A DNA stretch of 64,000 bases, taken from the NCBI RefSeq assembly GCF_009711185.1, contig NZ_WMIF01000004.1, forward strand, positions 62,001 to 126,000, in the 5' to 3' direction. The DNA comes from Paracoccus limosus. GTDB lineage: Bacteria; Pseudomonadota; Alphaproteobacteria; Rhodobacterales; Rhodobacteraceae. Below are positions 53,254-62,082 of the stretch, piece after piece. The position numbers and the translations under genes were made by a program. Every line of letters starts with the position of its first letter. The first letter of the stretch is position 1. The notes under the pieces are model-generated. The model saw only the letters and a list, made by a program, of their open reading frames with translations, did no database searches and was not told where the DNA came from.

Positions 53254-56133
53254 TCACTCGGCTGCGGTGGGCAGGATGCGGCGCGACAGGTCCGAATGGG
53301 TCTGGTATTCGGACTGCCAGTCGGACGGCCCGTTCGAGGGGCTGACCTGCACCGCCGTCACCTTGAACTCGGGACAGTTGGTGGCCCAGTCCGAGTTGTC
53401 GGTGGTCACAACGTTCGCCTGCGTCGTCGGGTGGTGGAAGGTGGTATAGACCACGCCCGGCGCCACGCGTTCGGTGATATGGGCGCGCAGCGTGGTTTCC
53501 CCCGCGCGCGAGGCCACCCGCACCCAGTCGCCTTCGCGCACGCCACGGTTCTCGGCATCCGAGGGGTGGATTTCCAGAATATCCTCGGGGTGCCATGCGA
53601 CGTTATCGGTGCGCCGGGTCTGGGCGCCGACGTTATATTGCGACAGGATCCGGCCCGTGGTCAGCAACAACGGGAAGCGGGCCCCGGTGCGTTCCTCGGT
53701 CGCGACATATTCGGTGTGCATGAACTTGCCCTTGCCGCGCACAAAGCCGTCGATATGCATCAGGGGCGTACCCAGGGGCGCGGCCTCGTTGCAGGGCCAT
53801 TGCACCGAGCCTTCGCGTTCCAAAAGGTCATAGGTCACGCCGGCAAAGCTGGGCGTGGTCAGGGCGATCTCGGCCATGATCTCGCGCGGGTGGGTATAGG
53901 CCCAATGGCCGCCCAGACGGTTGGCCAGCATCTGGGTGATTTCCCAATCCTCATAGCCGTTCTTGGGCGTCATCGCCCGGTTCACCAAATTGACGCGGCG
54001 CTCGGCATTGGTGAAGGTGCCGTCCTTTTCAAGGAAGGACGAGCCCGGCAGGAAGACATGGGCATAGTTCGAGGTCTCGTTCAGGAACAGGTCATGCACG
54101 ATGACGATGTCCATGGCCGAAAGCGCGCTGGTCACATGCCGGGTGTCGGGATCGGACTGCACGATGTCCTCGCCCTGACAGTAAAGACCACGGAAGCGGC
54201 CGGCCAGAGCTTCGTCGAACATGTTGGGGATGCGCAGGCCGGGTTCGGGCGACAGCTCGACGCCCCAGACGCGCTGGTAAAGCTCGCGCGTTTCGGTGTC
54301 GGACACATGGCGGTAGCCCGGATATTCATGCGGGAAGCTGCCCATGTCGCAGGAGCCCTGCACGTTGTTCTGACCGCGCAGCGGGTTCACGCCGGTGCCC
54401 GGCACGCCGATATTGCCGCAGAGCATGGACAGGTTGGCAATCGCCATGACCGTGGTCGAGCCCTGCGAATGCTCGGTCACGCCAAGGCCGTAATAGATGC
54501 TGGCGCGCGGCGCCGCCGCATAGGCGCGGGCAGCGTTGCGGATCAGATCGGCCGGAACCTTGCTGAGCTTTTCGACCTCTTCGGGCGCGTGTTTGGGATC
54601 CAGCACGAATTCGGCATAGGTAAGGAATTCGTCCCAGTCGCATTTCTCGCGGATGAAGGCCTCGTCATACAGCTTTTCGGCCACGATCACATGCGCCATC
54701 GAGGTGACGACGGCCACGTTGGTGCCCGGCCGCAGCGGCAGATGCAGGCCCAGCCCCATATGCGGGGTCTTGAGCAGGTCGATCTCGCGCGGGTCGATGA
54801 CGATCAGGCTGGCGCCCTGCCGCAGCCGCTTGCGCAGGCGCGAGCCGAACACCGGGTGCCCGTCGGTCGGGTTGGCGCCGATGACCAGCGCCAGATCGGT
54901 TTCCTCGACCGAGTCGAAATCATGCGTGCCTGCCGAGGTGCCAAAGGCGGTCTTCAGCCCATAGCCGGTCGGCGAATGGCAGACGCGAGCGCAGGTGTCG
55001 GTGTTGTTGTTGCCAAAGACCGCACGCGCCAGCTTCTGGACCAGATAGGTTTCCTCGTTGGTGCAGCGCGACGAGGTGATGACGCCGATGCTGTCGCGGC
55101 CGTAATCGGCCTGCGTCTGGCGCAGGCGGCTCGCGGCAAAACCCAGCGCCTCGTCCCAGCTGACCACGCGCCACGGATCGGTGATCTTTTCGCGGATCAT
55201 CGGTTCCAGCTTGCGGTCCTGATGCGTGGCATAGCCCCAGGCAAACCGGCCCTTGACGCAGCTGTGGCCGCGGTTGGCCTTGCCATCCATCGACGGCACC
55301 ATGCGCACCACCTCCTCGCCGCGCATATGCACGTCAAAGGAGCAGCCGACGCCACAATAGGCGCAGGTGGTCTTGACGATATGCTCGGGGGTGCCGATCT
55401 CGATCACCTTGTTTTCGATCAGGGTCGCCGTCGGGCAGACCTGCACGCAGGCGCCGCAGCTGACGCAATCCGAGGACAGGAAATCATCGCTCTGCATCCC
55501 GGCGCTGACGCGGCTGTCGAAACCGCGCCCCTCGATGGTCAGGGCGAAGGTGCCCTGCACTTCCTCGCAGGCGCGCACGCAGCGCGAACAGACGATGCAT
55601 TTCGCCGGATCGAAGGTGAAATAGGGGTTCGACTGATCCTTGGGCCGCCATTCCGGGTTCGGCCCCTCGGCCGAGCGCTTGGCGAAATGGCTCGCGCCCG
55701 GCTCATAGCGCACTTCGCGCAGGCCGACGGCGCCGGCCATGTCCTGCAATTCGCAATCGCCATTGGCGGCGCAGGTCAGGCAATCCAGCGGATGGTCGCT
55801 GATGTAAAGCTCCATCACGCCCTTGCGGATGGTCGCGATCTCATCGGTCTGGGTGTGGACGACCATGCCTTCCGACACCGGGGTGGTGCAGCTGGCGGGG
55901 GTGCCGCGCATGCCGTCGATCTGCACGACGCACAGCCGGCACGAGCCAAAGGCGCTGACGTGATCGGTCGCGCAAAGCTTGGGCACCGAGATCCCGGCGA
56001 CGGCGGCGGCGCGCATGACGCTGGTGCCGGCCGGGACGCTGACGGCGATGCCGTCCACGGTCAGGGTCACGGTCACATCCGATTTTACCGCCGGCGTGCC
56101 CATGTCGCGGCTGGGAATGATGAAGTCTTTCAT
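53254..56133 (-). CDS. fdsA: NAD-dependent formate dehydrogenase alpha (molybdenum) subunit
   Basis: 959 residues. Oxidises formate to CO2 at a molybdenum bis-MGD centre. Order: 2Fe-2S domain at about 17-95 (FGSCRLC), a His/Cys 4Fe-4S segment (DHPLDCLTCAANGDC), two ferredoxin-like clusters (CIVCSRCVRAC, CVSCGACVQVC), then the fourth 4Fe-4S motif CAYCGVGC and the catalytic domain. The Mo ligand is Cys in TCARVCHSPTG, not selenocysteine. ATG 56133 overlaps fdsB by four bases. Confidence 0.97.
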   Translation of the reverse strand: MKDFIIPSRDMGTPAVKSDVTVTLTVDGIAVSVPAGTSVMRAAAVAGISVPKLCATDHVSAFGSCRLCVVQIDGMRGTPASCTTPVSEGMVVHTQTDEIATIRKGVMELYISDHPLDCLTCAANGDCELQDMAGAVGLREVRYEPGASHFAKRSAEGPNPEWRPKDQSNPYFTFDPAKCIVCSRCVRACEEVQGTFALTIEGRGFDSRVSAGMQSDDFLSSDCVSCGACVQVCPTATLIENKVIEIGTPEHIVKTTCAYCGVGCSFDVHMRGEEVVRMVPSMDGKANRGHSCVKGRFAWGYATHQDRKLEPMIREKITDPWRVVSWDEALGFAASRLRQTQADYGRDSIGVITSSRCTNEETYLVQKLARAVFGNNNTDTCARVCHSPTGYGLKTAFGTSAGTHDFDSVEETDLALVIGANPTDGHPVFGSRLRKRLRQGASLIVIDPREIDLLKTPHMGLGLHLPLRPGTNVAVVTSMAHVIVAEKLYDEAFIREKCDWDEFLTYAEFVLDPKHAPEEVEKLSKVPADLIRNAARAYAAAPRASIYYGLGVTEHSQGSTTVMAIANLSMLCGNIGVPGTGVNPLRGQNNVQGSCDMGSFPHEYPGYRHVSDTETRELYQRVWGVELSPEPGLRIPNMFDEALAGRFRGLYCQGEDIVQSDPDTRHVTSALSAMDIVIVHDLFLNETSNYAHVFLPGSSFLEKDGTFTNAERRVNLVNRAMTPKNGYEDWEITQMLANRLGGHWAYTHPREIMAEIALTTPSFAGVTYDLLEREGSVQWPCNEAAPLGTPLMHIDGFVRGKGKFMHTEYVATEERTGARFPLLLTTGRILSQYNVGAQTRRTDNVAWHPEDILEIHPSDAENRGVREGDWVRVASRAGETTLRAHITERVAPGVVYTTFHHPTTQANVVTTDNSDWATNCPEFKVTAVQVSPSNGPSDWQSEYQTHSDLSRRILPTAAE

Positions 56134-57656
56134 TCTGCGGCCTCCGGGTAAGTCCGGCCTTTGCCGGTGAATTCATCAGGGAAATGCGTCAGCGCCGACA
56201 TCACCGGGAAGGGCGCAAAGCCCCCCAGCGCGCAAAGCGAGCCCCATTTCATCGTGTTGCACAGGTCTTTCAGGATGGCGATGCCATCGGTGTCACCGGC
56301 GGCGATGCGGTCGATGGTCTCGACCCCGCGCACCGAGCCGATGCGGCAGGGCGTGCATTTGCCGCAGCTTTCCTCGGCGCAGAACTCCATGGCAAAGCGC
56401 GCCAGCTTCAGCATGTCGGCGCTGTCGTCGAACACGGTGATGCCGGCATGGCCCAGCAGCGCATCCTTGGCGCCCAGTTCCTCATAGCCAAAGGGGATGT
56501 CGAAATTCCAATGCGGGACATAGGCCCCCAGCGGCCCACCGACCTGCGCCGCCTTGACCGGACGACCCGAGGCGCTGCCGCCGCCGAATTCCTCGATGAT
56601 CTGGCGCAGGGTCATGCCAAAGGGCGCCTCGAACAGCCCGCCATGCTTGATATTGCCCGACAGCTGGATCGGGATCGTGCCCTTGGACCGGCCGATGCCC
56701 AGTTTCGCATATTCCGCCCCGCCATGCGCCAAAATCCACGGCACGGTCGCCAGCGAGATCAGGTTGTTCACCACGGTCGGGCGGCCCAGAAAGCCCTCCA
56801 GCGCCGGGATCGGCGGCTTGGCCCGCACGGTGCCGCGCTTGCCTTCAAGGCTGTTCAGCAGGCTGGTTTCTTCGCCGCAGACATAGGCACCGGCACCCGT
56901 CCGCACCTCCATGTCAAAGGCATAGCCCGAGCCCAGAACCGAATCCCCCAAGATCCCGGCCTGCCGCGCCTTGGTGATGGCGGCATCCAGCACGCGGATG
57001 CTGTCGGGATACTCGCTGCGGCAATAGACATAGCCCTGCACCGCGCCTACCGCGATGCCGGCAATCGCCATCCCCTCGATCAGGACCAGCGGATCGCCTT
57101 CCATGATCATGCGGTCGGCAAAGCTGCCGCTGTCGCCCTCATCGGCGTTGCAGACGATATATTTGCGCGGCGCCTTGGCACCGGCCACGGTCTTCCACTT
57201 GATGCCGGTCGGAAAGCCCGCGCCCCCGCGCCCGCGCAGACCGGATTCGGTCACCTCGGCCACAATGGCCTCGGGGCCCAGCCCGATGGCGCGGCGCAAG
57301 CCGTCAAGCCCGCCAAGCGCCTGATATTCCTCGACCGAAAGCGGATCAATCACGCCCACCCGTTCAAAGGTCAGCCGCTGCTGCGCCTTCATCCACGGCA
57401 GTTCCTCGACCGGACCCAGCGCCAGCGGATGATCGGCGCCGCTTTTCAGCGCCTCGACCAGCCCGGCGACATCGCCCGCCTCGACCGGGCCATAGCCATA
57501 CCGCACGCCGTCCCGCTCGACCTCGACCAGCGGCTCAAGCCAGATCATGCCGCGCGTGCCATTGCGGGTGACGGTGAAATCTGCCGCCAGCGCCGCAGCT
57601 ACTTCATCGGCGCCCAAGGCCTTGGCGGCCGCATCCAGAGGAACCCAGACCCTCAT
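56130..57656 (-). CDS. fdsB: NAD-dependent formate dehydrogenase beta (diaphorase) subunit
   Basis: 508 residues. NuoF-like subunit passing electrons to NAD+. The N-terminal ~125 residues resemble a thioredoxin-like 2Fe-2S domain without a full cysteine set. FMN/NADH site GRGGAGFPTGIKWKT and CNADEGDSGSFADR, then VCGEETSLLNSLEG, and the N3 4Fe-4S ligands ESCGKCTPCRIG. ATG 57656 overlaps the fdsG stop by four bases; upstream open frame is antisense-free extension into fdsG and not used. Confidence 0.96.
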   Translation of the reverse strand: MRVWVPLDAAAKALGADEVAAALAADFTVTRNGTRGMIWLEPLVEVERDGVRYGYGPVEAGDVAGLVEALKSGADHPLALGPVEELPWMKAQQRLTFERVGVIDPLSVEEYQALGGLDGLRRAIGLGPEAIVAEVTESGLRGRGGAGFPTGIKWKTVAGAKAPRKYIVCNADEGDSGSFADRMIMEGDPLVLIEGMAIAGIAVGAVQGYVYCRSEYPDSIRVLDAAITKARQAGILGDSVLGSGYAFDMEVRTGAGAYVCGEETSLLNSLEGKRGTVRAKPPIPALEGFLGRPTVVNNLISLATVPWILAHGGAEYAKLGIGRSKGTIPIQLSGNIKHGGLFEAPFGMTLRQIIEEFGGGSASGRPVKAAQVGGPLGAYVPHWNFDIPFGYEELGAKDALLGHAGITVFDDSADMLKLARFAMEFCAEESCGKCTPCRIGSVRGVETIDRIAAGDTDGIAILKDLCNTMKWGSLCALGGFAPFPVMSALTHFPDEFTGKGRTYPEAAE

Positions 57657-58132
57657 GCCCGCGCCTCCTCGACCAGCTTGCGCACCTTGTCCAGCGTCGC
57701 CCGTCCGACCAGCCGGTCGCCCATCTGCGCCGAGGGCGCACAGGCACAAAGCCCAAGGCAGAACACCGGCTCCAGCGTCAGCCGGCCATCCGGCGTGGTC
57801 TCGTGCCAGTCCAGCCCCAGCGCCGCGCGCACCTGATCGGCCAGCGCATCCGCCCCCATCGACTGGCAGGCCTCGGCCCGGCACAGCCGCAGCACATGCT
57901 TGCCCGAAGGATGGTCGCGGAAATCGTGATAGAAACTGACGACGCCATGCACCTCGGCCCGCGTCAGGCCAAGCGCGGCCGCAATCACCGGCTCCGCCGC
58001 CTCGGGGACAAAGCCCCATTCCGCCTGAATGTCATGCAGGATCGGCAACAGCGGACCCTCGCGGCCGACATGGGCAAGCAAGATCGCATCAAGGCGGTCT
58101 CGGAAATCGGCAGCAAGTTCAGCGGCTGTCAT
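57653..58132 (-). CDS. fdsG: NAD-dependent formate dehydrogenase gamma subunit
   Basis: 159 residues. NuoE-like 2Fe-2S protein: helical N-terminus (LLPILHDIQAEWGFVPEAA, EVHGVVSFYHDFRDHPSG), then cluster ligands in CRAEACQSMGA and CLGLCACAPSA. First gene of the operon. Promoter and operator candidates lie at 58171-58212, giving a leader of about 33 bases; no Shine-Dalgarno is obvious before ATG 58132. Confidence 0.95.
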   Translation of the reverse strand: MTAAELAADFRDRLDAILLAHVGREGPLLPILHDIQAEWGFVPEAAEPVIAAALGLTRAEVHGVVSFYHDFRDHPSGKHVLRLCRAEACQSMGADALADQVRAALGLDWHETTPDGRLTLEPVFCLGLCACAPSAQMGDRLVGRATLDKVRKLVEEARA

Positions 58133-58170
58133 GGCTGGGTGTGATCCGGGCTCAGTTCCAATGTCTGGAC

Positions 58171-58199
58171 AAATTACCCGCGCACGATAGCCGGGACAA
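58171..58199 (-). promoter_or_regulatory. Candidate promoter of fdsGBACD
   Basis: On the minus strand TTGTCC (58194-58199) and TAATTT (58171-58176) are 17 bases apart, placing the start near 58165. Confidence 0.45.
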
Positions 58200-58212
58200 T
58201 CACGAAGTCCCG
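58192..58212. promoter_or_regulatory. Dyad over the fds -35 region, candidate LysR-type site
   Basis: CGGGAC (58192-58197) and GTCCCG (58207-58212) are perfect arms around nine bases, centred near -37 of the proposed fds start. The neighbouring LysR protein is the natural candidate binder. Confidence 0.5.
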
Positions 58213-58216
58213 TCCA

Positions 58217-59086
58217 TCAATTGATTTCTTCAATCGACTCGGCCGTTTTCCAAAGCGCCTCGACCAGCGGCGGATGCGGCTCGCGCCGGGCGCTGACCAG
58301 CCCGACCAGATGGCCGTCGCCCGCCAGATCGCGCGCCACCACTCCGCTGGGCAAGGGCAGCCCCTGCGCCAGCGAGCGCGGCAGGATCGCCGCCCAATCC
58401 CCGGTCGCGACATGGGCCAGGATCGCCAGCATCGAGGTCGATTCCACGCGCGGCATCGCCTCGGCCCCCGCATCCAGCAGGTGACGGGTGACGATGCGGC
58501 GATTCTGCATGTCGGGAGTCAGCAGGCACAGCGGGCGCGCCGCCGCCTCGGACCAGTCCACCGGCCCGGCATCCTCGTCGCGCGTCACCAGACAATAGGT
58601 CTCGCGATAAAGCGGCAGCGCCTGCACGCGCCCCAAGGGCTCGCTGTCCAGATAGGTCACACCTGCATCCAGCTCCAGCGCCTCGATCTGCTCGCGGATC
58701 TCGTCCGAGGATCGCGACAGGATCGACACCCCGGCATTGGGATGGCGCTTCAGAAACGGTCCGGTCAACTCGGCGATGCGCGGCATGGCGGTCGGGATCA
58801 CCCCCAGACGCAGCAGGCCCGACACCCCGCGCCGGCGCGCCTGCATCTCGGATTGCATGGCGCGGGCATCACCGACGATGCGCCGCGCCCAATCCAGCAC
58901 GCGCGCGCCCTCCGGCGTCAGCCCCTGATAGCGCGATCCGCGCCGCACCAGCTGCACGCCCAATTGCTCTTCCAGCGATTTAATGGCCGAGGACAGGGTC
59001 GGCTGGGTGATGCCCAGCTCTTCGGCGGCACGGCCGAAATGCTCGGCCCGCGCCAGCACCATGAACATGGACAGCTTGTCGATCAC
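58217..59086 (-). CDS. LysR-family regulator, probable fds activator
   Basis: 289 residues. N-terminal winged HTH (FGRAAEELGITQPTLSSAIKSLEEQLGVQLVRRG) and a periplasmic-binding-like effector domain. GTG 59086 has AGGAGG seven bases upstream, a strong start. It lies 84 bases ahead of fdsG on the same strand rather than divergent from it. A role as formate/C1-responsive activator of fds is inferred from position and the dyad. Confidence 0.88.
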   Translation of the reverse strand: MIDKLSMFMVLARAEHFGRAAEELGITQPTLSSAIKSLEEQLGVQLVRRGSRYQGLTPEGARVLDWARRIVGDARAMQSEMQARRRGVSGLLRLGVIPTAMPRIAELTGPFLKRHPNAGVSILSRSSDEIREQIEALELDAGVTYLDSEPLGRVQALPLYRETYCLVTRDEDAGPVDWSEAAARPLCLLTPDMQNRRIVTRHLLDAGAEAMPRVESTSMLAILAHVATGDWAAILPRSLAQGLPLPSGVVARDLAGDGHLVGLVSARREPHPPLVEALWKTAESIEEIN

Positions 59087-59107
59087 CGGACAGCCCTCCT
59101 GTTCCTC

Positions 59108-59155
59108 TTTCGTGGAAAAATATCCCGCGGGGGTCCGGGGGCGCGAAGCCCCCGG
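59108..59155. repeat. Dispersed hairpin element, copy 7
   Basis: TTTCGTGGAAAAATATCCCG at 59108-59127 followed by the hairpin CCGGGGGC/GCCCCCGG at 59135-59142 and 59148-59155. Lies after purS (minus strand), where it could end purCS transcripts. Confidence 0.7.
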
Positions 59156-59164
59156 TCCGGCCGG

Positions 59165-59404
59165 TCAGACGATCTCGACCGCGTATTTCTCGATCACCGT
59201 ATTGGCCAGCAGGCCCTCGCACATGCGCGCGACCTCGGCCCTGGCGGCCTCGGCATCACCCGAGGCCAGGTCCAGCTCGATGACCTTGCCCTGCCGCACG
59301 CCCGAGACGCCGGCAAAGCCCAGACCACCCAGAGCGTGGCGGATCGCCTCGCCCTGCGGATCCAGAACGCCATCTTTCAGCATGATGGTGACACGGGCTT
59401 TCAT
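59165..59404 (-). CDS. purS: Phosphoribosylformylglycinamidine synthase subunit PurS
   Basis: 79 residues. Bridging subunit between PurL and PurQ in the fourth step of purine synthesis. Shows KARVTIMLKDGVLDPQG, GFAGVSGVRQGKVIEL and KYAVEIV at the end. ATG 59404 lies 12 bases after purC stop; purQ is not in the window downstream, where a terminator-like repeat intervenes. Confidence 0.95.
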   Translation of the reverse strand: MKARVTIMLKDGVLDPQGEAIRHALGGLGFAGVSGVRQGKVIELDLASGDAEAARAEVARMCEGLLANTVIEKYAVEIV

Positions 59405-59416
59405 TCGGGCAGTCCT

Positions 59417-60181
59417 TCAGTTGATCAGGGTCGGCTTGGTCAGCGAGGTGGTGTTGGCGGGCATCAGGCCCAGCCGGCGCGCCACTTCGGTATAGGCATC
59501 GGTCAGGCTGCCCAGATCGCGGCGGAACACGTCCTTGTCCAGCTTCTGGCCGGTCTTGACATCCCACAGCCGGCAGCTGTCGGGGCTGATCTCGTCGGCG
59601 ACGACAAGGCGCATGAAGTCGCCATCCCAGATCCGGCCGATCTCGATCTTGAAGTCGATCAGCTTGATCCCGGCGCCAAAGAACACGCCCGACAGGAAGT
59701 CGTTCACCCGCAGCGCCAGGCTGACGATATCGTCCAGATCCTGCTGCGAGGCCCAGCCGAAGGCGATGATGTATTCTTCCGACACGAAGGGGTCGCCCAG
59801 CTCGTCGTTCTTGAAGCTGTATTCGACGATCGGGCGCGGCAGGGGCGTGCCCTCTTCCATGCCCAGACGCTTGGCGATCGAGCCTGCGGCAAAGTTACGC
59901 ACGATCACTTCCAGCGGAATGATCTCGACCTGACGCACCAGCTGCTCGCGCATGTTGATGCGGCGGATGAAGTGGTTCGGGACGCCGATATTCGTCAGCC
60001 CGGTCATGAAGAACTCGGACAGCCGGTTGTTCAGGACGCCCTTGCCCTCGATCGTCGCCTTTTTCTGGGCGTTGAACGCGGTCGCGTCATCCTTGAAATA
60101 CTGGATCAGGGTGCCGGGCTCGGTGCCTTCGTAAAGGATCTTCGCCTTGCCCTCGTAGATCTTCTTGCGCCTTGGTGCCAT
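59417..60181 (-). CDS. purC: SAICAR synthase
   Basis: 254 residues. Ligates aspartate to CAIR in purine synthesis. Motifs: [47 protein letters not shown] and [11 protein letters not shown] followed by [12 protein letters not shown]. Divergent from the zeta-subunit gene. Forms an operon with purS. Confidence 0.97.
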   Translation of the reverse strand: MAPRRKKIYEGKAKILYEGTEPGTLIQYFKDDATAFNAQKKATIEGKGVLNNRLSEFFMTGLTNIGVPNHFIRRINMREQLVRQVEIIPLEVIVRNFAAGSIAKRLGMEEGTPLPRPIVEYSFKNDELGDPFVSEEYIIAFGWASQQDLDDIVSLALRVNDFLSGVFFGAGIKLIDFKIEIGRIWDGDFMRLVVADEISPDSCRLWDVKTGQKLDKDVFRRDLGSLTDAYTEVARRLGLMPANTTSLTKPTLIN

Positions 60182-60327
60182 GCTGCGCGTTCTCCCGTCC
60201 GCAAGGTAGCCGTGTCTTTATCGGGCTATAGGCCAGAAACGGGGTCAGGGGCAATACGGGCTTGCGATGGAGGGGCGCCACCTGCATATCTTGCCTCAGG
60301 AACACCCAGACGCAGCCGGAGGCCGCC

Positions 60328-60642
60328 ATGACCACCTTTGACGACCGCGAACGTGCCTATGAGAACAAGTTCGCCCATGACGAAGAGCTGAACTTCAAGG
60401 CCGAGGCGCGGCGCAACCGCCTGCTGGGCGAATGGGCGGCGGGCCTGTTGGGCAAGTCGGGCGACGACGCGCGCTCTTACGCGCTGACCATCGTGACCTC
60501 GGATTTCGACGAGCCGGGCGATGAGGATGTCTATCGCAAGCTCAGCGCCGATCTGGCCGGCAAGGCCGACGAGACCGCGATCCGCACCAAGATGGTCGAG
60601 CTGCGCGTGACCGCGCGCGAGCAGATCCTGAACGAGATCTGA
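60328..60642 (+). CDS. ATP synthase inhibitor zeta subunit (DUF1476)
   Basis: 104 residues. Matches the zeta inhibitor first described in Paracoccus denitrificans, which blocks F1-ATPase hydrolysis. Starts MTTFDDRERAYENKF, the inhibitory N-terminal segment, followed by a four-helix domain (RRNRLLGEWAAGLLG, EPGDEDVYRKLSADL). Far from any ATP synthase genes here. GGAGGC before ATG 60328. Confidence 0.93.
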   Translation: MTTFDDRERAYENKFAHDEELNFKAEARRNRLLGEWAAGLLGKSGDDARSYALTIVTSDFDEPGDEDVYRKLSADLAGKADETAIRTKMVELRVTAREQILNEI

Positions 60643-60702
60643 TCCCCGCGCGATCGGCCCGAAAGCCCCCCGACAGGGCCCCAACAAGGCCCATGCCATG
60701 GA

Positions 60703-60726
60703 AACGCCGCCGTTTTCGGCGGCGTT
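60703..60726. terminator. Stem-loop between zeta gene and MATE gene
   Basis: AACGCCGCC (60703-60711) pairs with GGCGGCGTT (60718-60726) around GTTTTC. Lies between converging genes; T-tracts are short on both sides. Confidence 0.5.
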
Positions 60727-60732
60727 CGTCCC

Positions 60733-62082
60733 TTAGCCCACGGCCCTGCCCGCCGCCGCGCCCGGCACCGGCGCGCGCGCCGCCGCCTCGACCCGCGGAT
60801 ACAGCCGCCACAGCGTCAGCCCGCGCAGCGCGTTCAGCACCATCAGCGCCGCCCATAGCCCGTGGTTGCCGATCAGCGGCACCAGCGCCATCACCAGCCC
60901 GGCAAAGACCAGCACCGAGACCGCGACGGAATTGCGCATCTCGCGCGTGCAGGTGGCGCCGATGAAGATGCCGTCGAACATATAGGACGCAAGGCTGACC
61001 AGCGGCGCCACCACCAGCCAGGGCAGATAGGCGCGCGCCGCCGCGCGCACATCCGGGGCGGTGGTCAGCAGATCAATCGCCATCGCTCCGCCAAGCGCAA
61101 AGGCCAGCACCAGCAGCCCCGCCCCGGCCAGCCCCCAGCCCGAGGCCAGCCATGCCGCCCGCCGCAGCAGGTCCGGCCGGCGCGCGCCCACCGCCTGCCC
61201 GACCAGCGATTCGGCGGCAAAGGCGAATCCGTCCAGCGCAAAGGCCGTCACCTCCAGAAACTGCAACAGGATCTGGTTGGCGGCCAGCGTGACATCACCC
61301 TGCCCGGCGGCAAGGAACATGAAACTGGTGAAACAGCCCTGCAGCAGCACCGAGCGGATCAGGATATCGCCATTCACCCGCATCAGCCGGCGCAGGGGCG
61401 CGGATGCAAACAGCCCCGCCGCCGCCAGCCCCTGACGCAGCGCGCCGCGCGCCAGCCACAGCGCCAGCGCCAGCCCGGCATATTCCGCGATCAAGGTGGC
61501 CGCAGCCACCCCGCGCACGCCCCAGCCCAGCCCCAGCACGAACCACAGGTTCAAAAGCACATTGGCGCCATTCATCAGCAATTGCACCGCCAGCACCGCC
61601 CGGCTGCGCTCGGTCGCGATCAGCCAGCCGGTCAGCGCATATAGCCCGATGGTCGCCGGCGCCCCCCAGATGCGGATGGCCAGATAAGCCCGCGCCAGCG
61701 TCTCGACCTCGACCGAACCCGGCGCCAGCCGAAAGGCCAAGGCCGCCAGCGGATGCTGCACCACGACCAGCGCCAGCCCTGCCGCCAGCGCGATCAGCAG
61801 CGCACGCAGCAGATGCGCGCCTTCGTCGGCGTGATCGCCCGCACCGCGCGCCTGCGCCACCAGCCCCGAGGTGCCCATGCGCAGAAAGCCAAAGATCCAG
61901 TAGACCGAGACAAGGATCACCGAACCCAGCCCGACCGCGCCGATGGGCGCCGCCTCGCCCAGCTGGCCGATCACACCGATATCGACCAGCCCCAGCAGCG
62001 GCACGGTGGCGTTGGACAGAACGATCGGCAGGGCGATGGCCAGAACGCGCCGGCTGGTCAGCGCGCCGATGCGCTCAGTCAT
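60733..62082 (-). CDS. MATE-family efflux transporter (DinF subgroup)
   Basis: 449 residues with about 12 predicted membrane helices in two homologous halves. N-terminal RVLAIALPIVLSNATVPLLGLVDIGVIGQLG is the MATE opening; LIRSVLLQGCFTSFMFLAAGQGDVTLAANQI is the DinF-like second-half start. Cation-coupled export of drugs or metabolites; substrate unknown. ATG 62082 overlaps the preceding thioesterase gene by eight bases. Confidence 0.93.
   Translation of the reverse strand: MTERIGALTSRRVLAIALPIVLSNATVPLLGLVDIGVIGQLGEAAPIGAVGLGSVILVSVYWIFGFLRMGTSGLVAQARGAGDHADEGAHLLRALLIALAAGLALVVVQHPLAALAFRLAPGSVEVETLARAYLAIRIWGAPATIGLYALTGWLIATERSRAVLAVQLLMNGANVLLNLWFVLGLGWGVRGVAAATLIAEYAGLALALWLARGALRQGLAAAGLFASAPLRRLMRVNGDILIRSVLLQGCFTSFMFLAAGQGDVTLAANQILLQFLEVTAFALDGFAFAAESLVGQAVGARRPDLLRRAAWLASGWGLAGAGLLVLAFALGGAMAIDLLTTAPDVRAAARAYLPWLVVAPLVSLASYMFDGIFIGATCTREMRNSVAVSVLVFAGLVMALVPLIGNHGLWAALMVLNALRGLTLWRLYPRVEAAARAPVPGAAAGRAVG

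Noticed and set aside
47598..56151. Very long open frames antisense to pckA, rnr and fds genes (for example 537, 647 and 1210 codons).
   Set aside because: They mirror GC-rich codon use of well-identified genes on the other strand, contain low-complexity His/Gln/Arg/Gly sequence and show no recognisable domain.
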